This document shows, piece by piece, positions 1 to 6,544 of a stretch of 20,351 bases of DNA (position 1 is its first letter; every line of letters begins with the position of its first letter). Source of the stretch: Bacteroidales bacterium UBA1223 (GTDB lineage: Bacteria > Bacteroidota > Bacteroidia > Bacteroidales > P3); contig DBXB01000019.1 of NCBI GenBank assembly GCA_002309155.1, positions 2,561 through 22,911 of the forward strand, read 5' to 3'. Below the pieces are notes generated by a model. It worked only from the letters and a program-made list of their open reading frames with translations, did no database searches and was not told the origin of the DNA. Position numbers and translations under genes: made by a program.

Positions 1-27
1 GTCATCATCATTTTATCAATTTCACAC

Positions 28-525
28 TTACAATTTCTCCATCTCTTCTGCTGTCAGTCCTGTGTATTTTATAATCAGTTCTAGAGTCAATCCGTCGGCT
101 TTCATGCGACGGGCAAGTTTCATCATCTCTTCATCAACAGAGTCTTCGTAGTCGTCGGGTTGTGCTTCCCATGCCTCCCAGTCGGTATCGGCGAGGTACT
201 TTGCCACTTGCTCACGCAGTTCTGGAATGCCATTGACGGCGGTGTCATAAAGTGTTTCTGAGACAATGTGAGCATAGTCATGCACCAAAACGTGGCGCAT
301 GCCTTGTACGGTTCTCCACGGAGTATCGGGATGAGCCTTCTTGAAAGCCTTGCTTAACATATAAGCCGCCTCACCTACAATCTCCACATTCTTCATTACA
401 GAATAATAGATCTTTTTGTCGGCAACAAAAGATTCAAAGGAATAGCCCTTGATAAACCTCGCTACGTTGTCGGAATACTCAATGATATCCTCCAGTCGGC
501 CTTTATCTCTAGCTCTTTCTCTCAT
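28..525 (-). CDS. hepT: HepT-like HEPN ribonuclease toxin with extra C-terminal tail
   Basis: This 165-residue HEPN-domain protein (DUF86/HepT family) is probably the RNase toxin of a type VII MNT-HEPN toxin-antitoxin pair. The catalytic RX4HXY motif is visible as R77, H82 and Y84 within MRHVLVHDY, preceded by the usual helical bundle (residues about 10-65). In studied HepT/MntA pairs the nucleotidyltransferase antitoxin adds AMP to the tyrosine of this motif. HepT proteins are usually about 110-140 residues. The extra length here is an acidic linker (about 120-132) followed by a helical tail at 133-165 with a GLTLELIIKYTGLTAEEMEKL-type pattern, which I associate with the C-terminus of Rpn/PD-(D/E)XK transposase-like nucleases. 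The start at 525 overlaps the 3' end of the antitoxin gene by 17 nt, as expected for a coupled pair. The family call is firm; activity as a toxin is inferred. Confidence 0.88.
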   Translation of the reverse strand: MRERARDKGRLEDIIEYSDNVARFIKGYSFESFVADKKIYYSVMKNVEIVGEAAYMLSKAFKKAHPDTPWRTVQGMRHVLVHDYAHIVSETLYDTAVNGIPELREQVAKYLADTDWEAWEAQPDDYEDSVDEEMMKLARRMKADGLTLELIIKYTGLTAEEMEKL

Positions 526-811
526 AAATCAATATTTTATCACGATTGGCGGTTTCTGCCGCATACGGACGGAGGGATCCTTCTTCTACCAAGTCAACAT
601 CACGTCCAAGCAACTCCTGCAAGTCCATAAGCATACCACCGTGAGTAAACAGGGTAAATGGCTTGCCAGAACGGTCGGGAACAAAGAGAATATCCACGTC
701 ACTGTGTGGGGTTTCCTCGCCACGAGCAAAGGAGCCAAAAAGCCATGCTTTCAAGACAGGCTGGGTCTTGAAGTATTCAGCAATGGTTTGGGTTATCTGC
801 GGTGTGCTCAT
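509..811 (-). CDS. mntA: MntA-like minimal nucleotidyltransferase antitoxin
   Basis: This is a 100-residue minimal nucleotidyltransferase of the MNT (NTP_transf_2) family. The GSX10DXD signature is intact: G26-S27, then D38 and D40 (GSFARGEETPHSDVD), with a third acidic site at D71/D73 (GRDVDLV). Length and motifs match MntA antitoxins, which use ATP to AMPylate and neutralise the partner HEPN RNase in the cytoplasm. The gene is first in a two-gene operon, overlaps the HEPN gene by 17 nt, and sits just downstream of a consensus Bacteroidetes promoter at 838-868. The ATG at 811 is chosen because the in-frame ATG further upstream (823) is followed at once by a stop. No SD sequence is seen. Confidence 0.9.
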   Translation of the reverse strand: MSTPQITQTIAEYFKTQPVLKAWLFGSFARGEETPHSDVDILFVPDRSGKPFTLFTHGGMLMDLQELLGRDVDLVEEGSLRPYAAETANRDKILIYERKS

Positions 812-837
812 TATTCATTACATTTTAATTTCAACTG

Positions 838-868
838 CAAAAGTACGAAGAATAATTGATTCTGCAAA
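838..868 (-). promoter_or_regulatory. Bacteroidetes-type promoter for mntA-hepT
   Basis: Read on the minus strand, a -33 TTTG (865-868) is followed after exactly 19 nt by a -7 box TACTTTTG (838-845), matching the Bacteroidetes consensus TTTG-N19-TAnnTTTG. It lies 27 nt upstream of the mntA start. Confidence 0.8.
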
Positions 869-920
869 AATTATTACATCGAAGCTATATAGAAACAGCC
901 CCCAACAAAAACAAACCCGC

Positions 921-1028
921 AAAACAACACAGAGTGTGTCTCCAATCAGACACACTCTGTTTTATTTCCACAGGATTGCAAATCCTTATAATATTATGCG
1001 TCGGATTGCAAATTCGCCGCAACGGATT
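921..1028 (-). repeat. Palindromic intergenic element, copy 1 (3' of the sstT-dus-OMP unit)
   Basis: This 108-nt element recurs at 4108-4216 with only a few substitutions and one 1-nt indel. Read on the minus strand it holds two small dyads built on GGATTTGCAATCC (around 1003-1016 and 972-985), separated by the palindrome ATAATATTAT (990-999). A 13-bp perfect hairpin follows (948-960 with 929-941, loop of 6 nt), then GTTGTTTT. The hairpin plus T-rich tail is placed as a terminator for the minus-strand unit ending at 1028. Its edge overlaps the first base of that gene's stop codon. It could be a REP/MITE-like mobile sequence, a terminator module, or both. Confidence 0.8.
929..960 (-). terminator. 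Probable terminator hairpin after the outer-membrane protein gene
   Basis: A perfect 13-bp inverted repeat (arms 929-941 and 948-960, loop ccaatc on the plus strand) lies about 70 nt past the stop at 1028. On the minus strand it is followed by GTTGTTTTGCGGG, a short T-run. It could also end transcription from the other strand, where TTTTATTT follows. Confidence 0.6.
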
Positions 1029-1666
1029 CAGAATTGATGTTCGAAGCCAATCATTAACATGTCAAAATAGTGTGGCATACCTGGTTTCAAAAAACGGCTA
1101 CTTTCATAAATATGCTCAAATGTTTCGACAAGAGTGCATTGTAACCCAACCGACACTCTGTCCTTTGGCGTTATTTGAAAGCGTCCGCCAAGGCCGATTG
1201 TCCCTCCTACACGAAACAAGATGTCGGCATTAGCAGCAACCTTCGTTTTAATATCAGGGCCCAAAACGACACCTGCTCTCATATAAAAATGGGCAAGGTG
1301 GTATTCAACTTCAATCGGAATCAACAAACTACGCACATTATGATCATGGTTCTTCACAAAGAAATTGGCATACGTCACACCGGTAGCCAGACCCCAATGC
1401 TGACTATAATCATAGCGCATTCCCATTCCCACTGAATAGCCTGGAAAAATGTCATCATAAAAAATAGGGATACCATTACAACCACCACCAATGTCTACGG
1501 TTAAATTGAGACATTTCGAGAAGTTCCCACAGAGCAAGTCTTCTTCTTTTTGAAGGTTCTGTGAGATAGCAGGCATAGTCGCCAACAAACACACAAACAA
1601 AATGCATATTTTCAAGAGCTTGACACCCGCACTACTGCTTCCCACAAATTCTGATATCCTTTTCAT
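1028..1666 (-). CDS. Small outer-membrane beta-barrel protein (function unknown)
   Basis: This 212-residue protein has a Sec signal peptide: a basic start (MKR), a hydrophobic core at about 17-33 (LLKICILFVCLLATMPAIS) and a likely signal peptidase I site near residues 35-36. There is no lipobox. The mature part alternates hydrophobic and polar residues and is rich in Gly, Tyr and Phe (for example GMGMRYDYSQHWGLATGVTYANFF), and it ends in Phe (GFEHQF), as outer-membrane barrels usually do. It resembles the general OmpW/PorT-like small-barrel group of Bacteroidetes, but I cannot name a substrate. It begins 2 nt after the dihydrouridine synthase stop, so it is probably co-transcribed, although the roles do not obviously match. 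The stop codon touches the repeat element at 921-1028. Confidence 0.75.
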   Translation of the reverse strand: MKRISEFVGSSSAGVKLLKICILFVCLLATMPAISQNLQKEEDLLCGNFSKCLNLTVDIGGGCNGIPIFYDDIFPGYSVGMGMRYDYSQHWGLATGVTYANFFVKNHDHNVRSLLIPIEVEYHLAHFYMRAGVVLGPDIKTKVAANADILFRVGGTIGLGGRFQITPKDRVSVGLQCTLVETFEHIYESSRFLKPGMPHYFDMLMIGFEHQF

Positions 1667-1668
1667 TA

Positions 1669-2583
1669 TTATTGTATTAATTCGTCAACATAAACAAAAG
1701 GGAGATTGAGGGCCGCCACTGCCTCACGGTATCGGAGTAAGGTGGTGGCTTTGAGGATGGCTTTCTTCTGCTTGTGGGAGATGTCGAGGTATTCCCAGAA
1801 GGCGTGGAGCCGTGAGAGAATCTGACTATCGCCGCAGAGGTGTTCCGTCGCATGGCGGTATATGATGGCGTGCATCGCCAAGACAACCTCATGCGGCTCT
1901 TTGTTGCCCAACATCCACGGTCGCGCCAGCAATCCCCGCCCAATCATCACACCCTTCAACGGACCACCAACCACCGGCTGCTGACCACACAAGTCCCCAT
2001 TATACACCATCGGCCACCGGCACACATCCCTAAACCGAGCGAATGCCTCTGCGTCGGCCGTCCCTTTGTACTGCAACTTTCCCAAACGGGGATGCAGGGT
2101 AAGGTGGATTAGTGGCATTTCGTTGATGATTGGCATTGCCCTCAGCCCTTCCTCTTCACATTCTTGACCTAGGCGCATTTTGACAGAGAAGGTCACTCCG
2201 GGCCTTTTTTGCATTTCGAGTAGGATTTCCTTAATGTGCTCTGGGTGTTGCAACAATCCGCTCCCACGACCGGCTTTCACCTGCATTGGGAATGGACATC
2301 CCATATTGAGATCGATACGTTGCCATCCCTGTTCCTGCAGCGCATCGCAGAGGCGTGCGAACTCGTCGCCGTCGCGAGCTATTACCTGCGGCACAGTAGG
2401 CACACCCTCGTTGGCCGCAGGGTCAGTATCGCGCAGGTCTTTCCGTCGTATTTCGCCCTTCTCAATCCTTACAAACGGCGTGTAATACTCATCAACGCCA
2501 CCGACACACTGGTGGTGTGCGCGTCGGTAGACGGCGTCGGTGTAACCCTGCAGGGGTGCAAAAGCGAGGTAAGTGGTATTCAT
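1669..2583 (-). CDS. tRNA-dihydrouridine synthase
   Basis: This 304-residue FMN-dependent tRNA-dihydrouridine synthase reduces uridine to dihydrouridine in tRNA loops with NADPH. The TIM-barrel signatures are in order: FAPLQGYTD (8-16), the active-site loop LNMGCPFP with catalytic Cys96, KMRLG (135-139), the flavin-contact segment HPRLGKLQYKG (164-174), NGD (195-197) and GRGLLARPW (215-223). The length is close to that of E. coli DusC (315). The bacterial subfamily (A, B or C) cannot be settled by eye, so no symbol is given. The gene lies 16 nt after sstT and 2 nt before the outer-membrane protein gene, suggesting one transcript. Confidence 0.92.
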   Translation of the reverse strand: MNTTYLAFAPLQGYTDAVYRRAHHQCVGGVDEYYTPFVRIEKGEIRRKDLRDTDPAANEGVPTVPQVIARDGDEFARLCDALQEQGWQRIDLNMGCPFPMQVKAGRGSGLLQHPEHIKEILLEMQKRPGVTFSVKMRLGQECEEEGLRAMPIINEMPLIHLTLHPRLGKLQYKGTADAEAFARFRDVCRWPMVYNGDLCGQQPVVGGPLKGVMIGRGLLARPWMLGNKEPHEVVLAMHAIIYRHATEHLCGDSQILSRLHAFWEYLDISHKQKKAILKATTLLRYREAVAALNLPFVYVDELIQ

Positions 2584-2599
2584 GGTTGGCTTGTATCCC

Positions 2600-3838
2600 C
2601 TACTTCAAGTTCTTGCGGCGGTCGTAATGCTCGGCGGTGGCGGTAAAGAAGGCGTCGCCGCTGCTGTTGAGCGCCGTCTCGACACTGTCCTGCACCACGC
2701 CGATGATGAAGCCGATGGCCACGGCCTGCATTGCCACGTCGTTGCCGATGCCGAAGAATGAGCAGGCCATCGGTATAAGCAGCAACGAGCCACCTGCCAC
2801 GCCCGAGGCGCCGCAGGCGCCGAGGGTGGCTATCACGCCGAGGAACAAGGCTGAGGCAAAGCTCACCTCGACACCTAGCGTATGCGCCACTGCCAGCGAG
2901 AAGACTGTGATGGTCACCGCCGCACCGTCCATATTGATGGTGGCGCCCAGTGGGATACTCACGGAGTAGAAATCCTCATCAAGCCCCAGTTTCTTGCACA
3001 GTGCCATGTTTATAGGTATATTGGCCGCCGACGAGCGTGTGAAGAAGGCCTGCAGACCGCTCTCCTTGAGGCAGGTGAAAAGCAGTGGGTAAGGATTCTT
3101 CTTGAGCATAAAGAACGAGATGAGCGGATTGAAGATAAGAGTGTTGGCCAGCATACAACCCACCAGCAGCAACAGCAGGTGGCCGTAGGTGGTGAAGACC
3201 GCTAGGCCGCTCTCGCTCACCGTAGTGAACACCAGACCCATAATGCCGAATGGAGCGAACTGGATAACCCACTTAACCACACGCGACACTACGTCACTCA
3301 GATCATGCACCACCTGCACCGTGGCTTTCGAGGCAGTGGTTCTAAGGGCAATGCCGAGGATGATGCTCCAGAAAAGGATGGCGATATAGTTGGCGTTGAC
3401 TATGGCACCGATGGGGTTGCCCACCATGCCGGTGAGCATATTGGTGAAGACGTCACCCAGCGAGCCGGCGCCAGAGGCCACCTGCGTCCCTTCGTACGCC
3501 TCGCCCAGCGGCAGGGTGACGGGGGACAGGAAACTACCCACCACGGCACACACGGCAGCGATAAATGTTGAAAGCAGGTAGATGAATATCAGCGATGTAA
3601 ATCGGCGTCCAAGTCCTCGTCCGGCTTTGGCTATAGATGAAATGACCAAAACTGCTACCAGCACTGGAGCAATGCCCTTAAGGGCACTGACGAAGATGCG
3701 CCCCAAGATTCCGACACCCGTGAGTCGTGGAGCTACCAGACCAAGAATAACACCTATTATCAAGCCTATGAAGATACGCATCATCAGGCTGACGCTGGTG
3801 TATTTGCGAAGGATACTCTTAATGTTCATATTTCCCAT
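2600..3838 (-). CDS. sstT: Serine/threonine:Na+ symporter SstT
   Basis: This 412-residue inner-membrane transporter of the dicarboxylate/amino acid:cation symporter family imports L-serine and L-threonine with Na+. It matches E. coli SstT (414 residues) along its length. Near-identical blocks include FTRSSAANIPINMALC (the re-entrant serine-rich loop), YSVSIPLGATINMDGAA (NMDG sodium-site motif), CGASGVAGGSLLLIP and VGFIIGVVQDSVETALNSS. Eight or more hydrophobic segments are visible. The start is either 3838 (MGNMNIK) or the second Met at 3829; neither has an SD sequence. A -7-like TAAATTTG lies upstream at 3881-3888. It is first in a unit with the tRNA-dihydrouridine synthase and outer-membrane protein genes. 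Confidence 0.95.
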   Translation of the reverse strand: MGNMNIKSILRKYTSVSLMMRIFIGLIIGVILGLVAPRLTGVGILGRIFVSALKGIAPVLVAVLVISSIAKAGRGLGRRFTSLIFIYLLSTFIAAVCAVVGSFLSPVTLPLGEAYEGTQVASGAGSLGDVFTNMLTGMVGNPIGAIVNANYIAILFWSIILGIALRTTASKATVQVVHDLSDVVSRVVKWVIQFAPFGIMGLVFTTVSESGLAVFTTYGHLLLLLVGCMLANTLIFNPLISFFMLKKNPYPLLFTCLKESGLQAFFTRSSAANIPINMALCKKLGLDEDFYSVSIPLGATINMDGAAVTITVFSLAVAHTLGVEVSFASALFLGVIATLGACGASGVAGGSLLLIPMACSFFGIGNDVAMQAVAIGFIIGVVQDSVETALNSSGDAFFTATAEHYDRRKNLK

Positions 3839-3880
3839 TTTTCAATTTTCAGAAGTGCTATAAGTCAAGCTTACAAGTTG

Positions 3881-3888
3881 CAAATTTA
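3881..3888 (-). promoter_or_regulatory. Probable -7 box for sstT
   Basis: TAAATTTG on the minus strand matches the Bacteroidetes -7 consensus TAnnTTTG and lies about 43 nt upstream of the sstT start. The expected -33 TTTG at 19 nt is degenerate (ATTT or TTTC), so the promoter is weaker or differently regulated than the others here. Confidence 0.5.
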
Positions 3889-4107
3889 CAAATATTATTG
3901 AGACTGGAAATTTTTTTCAATAGCAGGAATGAATAGTTCCATTTTATGGGGCCGTTTTCTCGCCCCACCATACGAGCAAACTCGTCTAGTTTCAACTTAA
4001 CCCTGATTATATAATCATCAATAAGACCGCATCGCCGGTCCGTGGTGAGTCCCGCGAACTTGTCGAACGAGCTTGACAAGGCAACACGGCGAGGGAAATC
4101 AAACCGT
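3889..4107. other. Intergenic region with three small dyads, no convincing gene
   Basis: Between the sstT promoter and repeat copy 2 I find no credible gene. Three inverted repeats are visible: GGGGC/GCCCC (3948-3952 with 3962-3966), ACGAG/CTCGT (3972-3976 with 3981-3985) and CTTGTC/GACAAG (4059-4064 with 4075-4080). None is followed by a T-run. A 94-codon open frame crosses the region but runs through the sstT -7 box and into the repeat, and its composition is not protein-like. Confidence 0.5.
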
Positions 4108-4216
4108 AAAACAACACAGAGTGTGTCTCCAATCAGACACACTCTGTGTTAATATCCACAGGATTGCAAATCCTTATAATATTATGCGTCGGATTGCAAA
4201 TCCGCCACATCGGATT
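4108..4216 (-). repeat. Palindromic intergenic element, copy 2 (3' of the unknown-gene unit)
   Basis: This is the second copy of the 921-1028 element, in the same orientation and with the same order of parts: two GGATTTGCAATCC dyads, the ATAATATTAT palindrome between them, then the long hairpin. The hairpin is longer here, with 16 perfect base pairs (4113-4128 with 4135-4150). It starts about 43 nt past the stop of the minus-strand gene at 4259, so both copies lie 3' of minus-strand units. Confidence 0.8.
4113..4150 (-). terminator. Probable terminator hairpin after the HExxH-protein gene
   Basis: A perfect 16-bp stem (arms 4113-4128 and 4135-4150) with a 6-nt loop, followed on the minus strand by GTTTTACGG. 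The short T-run makes intrinsic termination likely but not certain. It may equally protect the 3' end of the mRNA. Confidence 0.55.
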
Positions 4217-4258
4217 TGTCTCTGTTCTTTTATAATCCATAACTATCATTAATTGCCT

Positions 4259-5233
4259 TCAAAGCAGTTCCATCAGCTTATTATACACAAATTCTTCTGC
4301 GGCTTGCGAGGAGGGATATCTCGGATAGAGCATATACTTGAACTCCACCCACGATTTCTCCCACGACTCCATCAAACGGGAGACATTGGCGTAGCGGGCT
4401 ATCAAGTCACGATAGTCAGACATGTGTCGTTCGAAAAGGTAGGCGCCGAATCCGTAGGCGGCGGTTGCTCCCACACATTTCTGCTTGTTCTTGACAAAAG
4501 GCAGTGCTTTCTCCAGCGCCTTGCCCGCATCTTTGGCAATAGTCAATCCCGACGATGCCACGCTGTCCAGGAGCACAAGGCTACCGTATTCGGTCAGCGG
4601 CTCTTCCACGCAGCTGATCGAGTCCATTTCCCCTTCACCCGCATTGAAATAGAATGCATGGAAGTATTCGTGCAGCAGCACTTGTCCCATCAGGAGCATC
4701 GTGTCGTAGGAGTCCTTCTTGGCCACCTCTTCGATGACATCCAGATAGAGTACTACTGTGGTATCACCCCCTCGGTGAAGACACTCACCCAGATGCTCTC
4801 CCGATTTCTTCACACGCACAGGACCGCCCAACGAGTCCTTCAGCCGCTTCCGCTGTTCTTTCAATATGTCCAGCAGCGTCACTTCGTCGCTCACCGACTC
4901 GCTTTGTTTCGACTCTTTCTCATTCTCCTCTATCAGCATCTCCAAAGTCTGCAGATCGTGTTCCGGACCAGCATTGTCGTTCATCTCCTCGCGCTGCACA
5001 TGCTTGCCGCTAAACACCAGCTTAGTGTGTCGCTGAAGGTCCTCAATCTGAAAGAACAGCGACTTGTCGAATATCAGCATGTGCCGCGTCAATCCTCGCA
5101 TGAACGTCACTTCCTCCGAAGTCAGCGTGTGCTCCGGAGTATTCTCATCGTCAATGTCGTACCTGAAAAGCACCTCTTCCTCACGCACCGAATTGCCGAA
5201 ATACTCGTCGGATAAGTTCTTTAATACCCCCAT
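4259..5233 (-). CDS. HExxH zincin-like putative metallopeptidase, family unknown
   Basis: This 324-residue protein has no signal peptide, so it is probably cytoplasmic. Residues 184-195 read QVLLHEYFHAFY, a helix carrying a perfect HExxH zinc motif (H188, E189, H192). E211 in CVEEPLTEYGSL follows H192 with 18 residues between, the gluzincin spacing for a third zinc ligand; E210 and E215 are alternatives. The N-terminal half is acidic, with a charged stretch at about 95-135 that may be coiled coil. I do not recognise the family. The gene ends the eight-gene minus-strand unit, starts 22 nt after its upstream neighbour and is followed by repeat copy 2. Base composition is GC-richer than that neighbour. 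Zinc binding is a motif-based inference; substrate and role are unknown. Confidence 0.75.
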   Translation of the reverse strand: MGVLKNLSDEYFGNSVREEEVLFRYDIDDENTPEHTLTSEEVTFMRGLTRHMLIFDKSLFFQIEDLQRHTKLVFSGKHVQREEMNDNAGPEHDLQTLEMLIEENEKESKQSESVSDEVTLLDILKEQRKRLKDSLGGPVRVKKSGEHLGECLHRGGDTTVVLYLDVIEEVAKKDSYDTMLLMGQVLLHEYFHAFYFNAGEGEMDSISCVEEPLTEYGSLVLLDSVASSGLTIAKDAGKALEKALPFVKNKQKCVGATAAYGFGAYLFERHMSDYRDLIARYANVSRLMESWEKSWVEFKYMLYPRYPSSQAAEEFVYNKLMELL

Positions 5234-5255
5234 GACACTTCTTACTATTGGACGC

Positions 5256-6113
5256 CTATTCTATTTTCGATTCCAAAATCTCTTGCAGTTTTTCTTTGGA
5301 AATGAGAATAGGAGATAATTCTGTTCTCAATGCCTCCGTTATTTTATCACGATTCCAGGGAACCTTTTTATTATTTCTTATCGCCATACTACCATTGATG
5401 GCAAGAGGCATTTCTGGTTCCCCGAAAGTTATTATAGAAAATAGGATGGAATCTTCCGAGATGCAATTAATGGAATATTTTCTGTCGTAATTATCTATCA
5501 TTATTTGTAATTTATCTCTGTCGACAGAATCTTTATTCCCATAGAGATGCAAATAGAAACGGAATGGACCAGAATAGATGTCTGGCTGCGACCCAATGTG
5601 TCCCTCTATATAATCAAACACGCACGGCAACACACGGGCACCTGCGTACATATAGCCATATTTTGTTGACACTCGTCCGTCGATTATTTTCCGAATGATA
5701 AGTCCTCTACCGTAATTCATTCCTGAATGAGTCGAAATCTCACCTTCGTTGATAAGCACATCTCCATATTTGGAAAGGATGGCTGTGCTATATACAGGAA
5801 TAGAGTCCGTGCTAATTGGTACTTGTATCATAACAACCTCTCCGTATGAGGCTGTCTCGACATAACAAGATTCACTTCTATAATCCAAACCTGCGTTATA
5901 CATCTGTGCAATAGCAGCATGCCTACATGGTTCTTGGACTTTTTTTTCTTCGATTAAATCAACTTTTCTTAAAAAGGATGATATGGAACATTCTGGCTCA
6001 TTAGTTATTTCTACTATTCTATCCAGAACCTGTTCCCTGTCTTTTCCTCTGTAAAGGGTGAAGAAATCTTTTTTGAACTTATTGATGTCTAGTTTGTTCG
6101 TGTATATTCTCAT
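5256..6113 (-). CDS. Hypothetical protein with WG-repeat-like segment
   Basis: This is a 285-residue protein with no signal peptide or membrane segment. Residues about 150-171 (STKYGYMYAGARVLPCVFDYIE) resemble a single WG/KWG-type beta repeat (KYGYI...G..VIP..YD.I), and the section before it (about 112-148) could be a more diverged copy. The rest is not recognised. The start is placed at the Met of MRIYTNKLD (6113). The open frame extends 12 codons further, but that stretch is AT-rich and contains the 12-mer ATTAAAACCTCG shared with the region upstream of the 58-residue gene, so it reads as leader. The gene is AT-rich by eye compared with the next gene downstream, 22 nt away. A regulatory or immunity-type role is possible but only guessed from context. 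Confidence 0.65.
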   Translation of the reverse strand: MRIYTNKLDINKFKKDFFTLYRGKDREQVLDRIVEITNEPECSISSFLRKVDLIEEKKVQEPCRHAAIAQMYNAGLDYRSESCYVETASYGEVVMIQVPISTDSIPVYSTAILSKYGDVLINEGEISTHSGMNYGRGLIIRKIIDGRVSTKYGYMYAGARVLPCVFDYIEGHIGSQPDIYSGPFRFYLHLYGNKDSVDRDKLQIMIDNYDRKYSINCISEDSILFSIITFGEPEMPLAINGSMAIRNNKKVPWNRDKITEALRTELSPILISKEKLQEILESKIE

Positions 6114-6120
6114 TTTTTTA

Positions 6121-6132
6121 CGAGGTTTTAAT
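6121..6132 (-). repeat. 12-mer shared upstream element, copy A
   Basis: ATTAAAACCTCG (minus strand) lies 7 nt upstream of the start at 6113 and recurs exactly at 6439-6450, 26 nt upstream of the start at 6412. It may be a common leader or regulatory element, or a trace of duplication. Confidence 0.4.
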
Positions 6133-6235
6133 ATAAAACAGTTTAACACTTTTCTTTTGAAAGGGTTGTACGGACTGACCTATTCTATCGTCAAAAAACA
6201 TACCCTTCGTAACACAAAAATGACTGCTTGAATTA

Positions 6236-6412
6236 TTACAAATCGGGGTTATCGTATCTAACCATTGCTGTCCAGTTTGGAAGATTACTCACATAATGGG
6301 AATAACTGATATCCTTGATTTCTATACTACGTTCAAGAGTGCAAATAAAATCGTTGACCTTCTTTTCTAGACCTTCCTCCGACGGTGCTTTAAACAATTT
6401 GATTTGTTCCAT
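6236..6412 (-). CDS. 58-residue Cse60-like small protein
   Basis: This small gene encodes MEQIKLFKAPSEEGLEKKVN followed by a 38-residue remainder ending in VRYDNPDL. The layout is an initial strand (QIKLF), a short SEEGLEKKVNDFI helix, then an alternating strand region (IEIKDISYSHY...WTAMVRYDN). This matches what I recall of the roughly 60-residue Cse60 family, first named as a Bacillus sporulation protein but common in phages and accessory regions, and without a defined biochemical role. The ATG at 6412 is used because the nearby ATG at 6420 is in another frame. There is no SD. It lies in the middle of the eight-gene unit and is AT-rich like its neighbours. The coding call is good; the family call is moderate. 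Confidence 0.72.
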   Translation of the reverse strand: MEQIKLFKAPSEEGLEKKVNDFICTLERSIEIKDISYSHYVSNLPNWTAMVRYDNPDL

Positions 6413-6544
6413 AAATTCATACGATTACCTATAAATCGCGAGGTTTTAATTATAGGGTAACCCCTCTATTTAATTATTTTTCTCATTGATGGTTAATGAT
6501 AACTGAGGTTACATTAAAGATATTTCCCATATAGCGATGATTTG
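6413..6544 (-). other. Leader/intergenic region upstream of the Cse60-like gene
   Basis: This is an AT-rich 132-nt gap within the unit. It contains the second copy of the 12-mer ATTAAAACCTCG (6439-6450), placed in the loop of an inverted repeat CCTATAA/TTATAGG (6428-6434 with 6450-6456). No TAnnTTTG box and no T-run terminator were seen, so read-through from the gene upstream is the simplest reading. Confidence 0.4.

Noticed and set aside
921..1028. CRISPR-like array from the palindromic repeats
   Set aside because: Only two copies exist, about 3.2 kb apart, with no regular spacers and no cas genes in the window.
3858..4142. 94-codon minus-strand open frame between repeat copy 2 and sstT
   Set aside because: It starts inside the repeat hairpin, runs through the sstT -7 box, and its translation has no domain-like character; treated as non-coding.
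921..4216. Composite transposon flanked by direct repeats
   Set aside because: The repeats are about 108 bp without a transposase, and the genes between them (sstT, dus, OMP) are ordinary; no target-site duplication could be identified.
4253..5215. Long plus-strand open frame (320 codons) opposite the HExxH gene
   Set aside because: It is the antisense shadow of the minus-strand gene; its product is rich in His, Gln and Leu, as expected from a reverse frame, whereas the minus strand has a coherent zinc motif.
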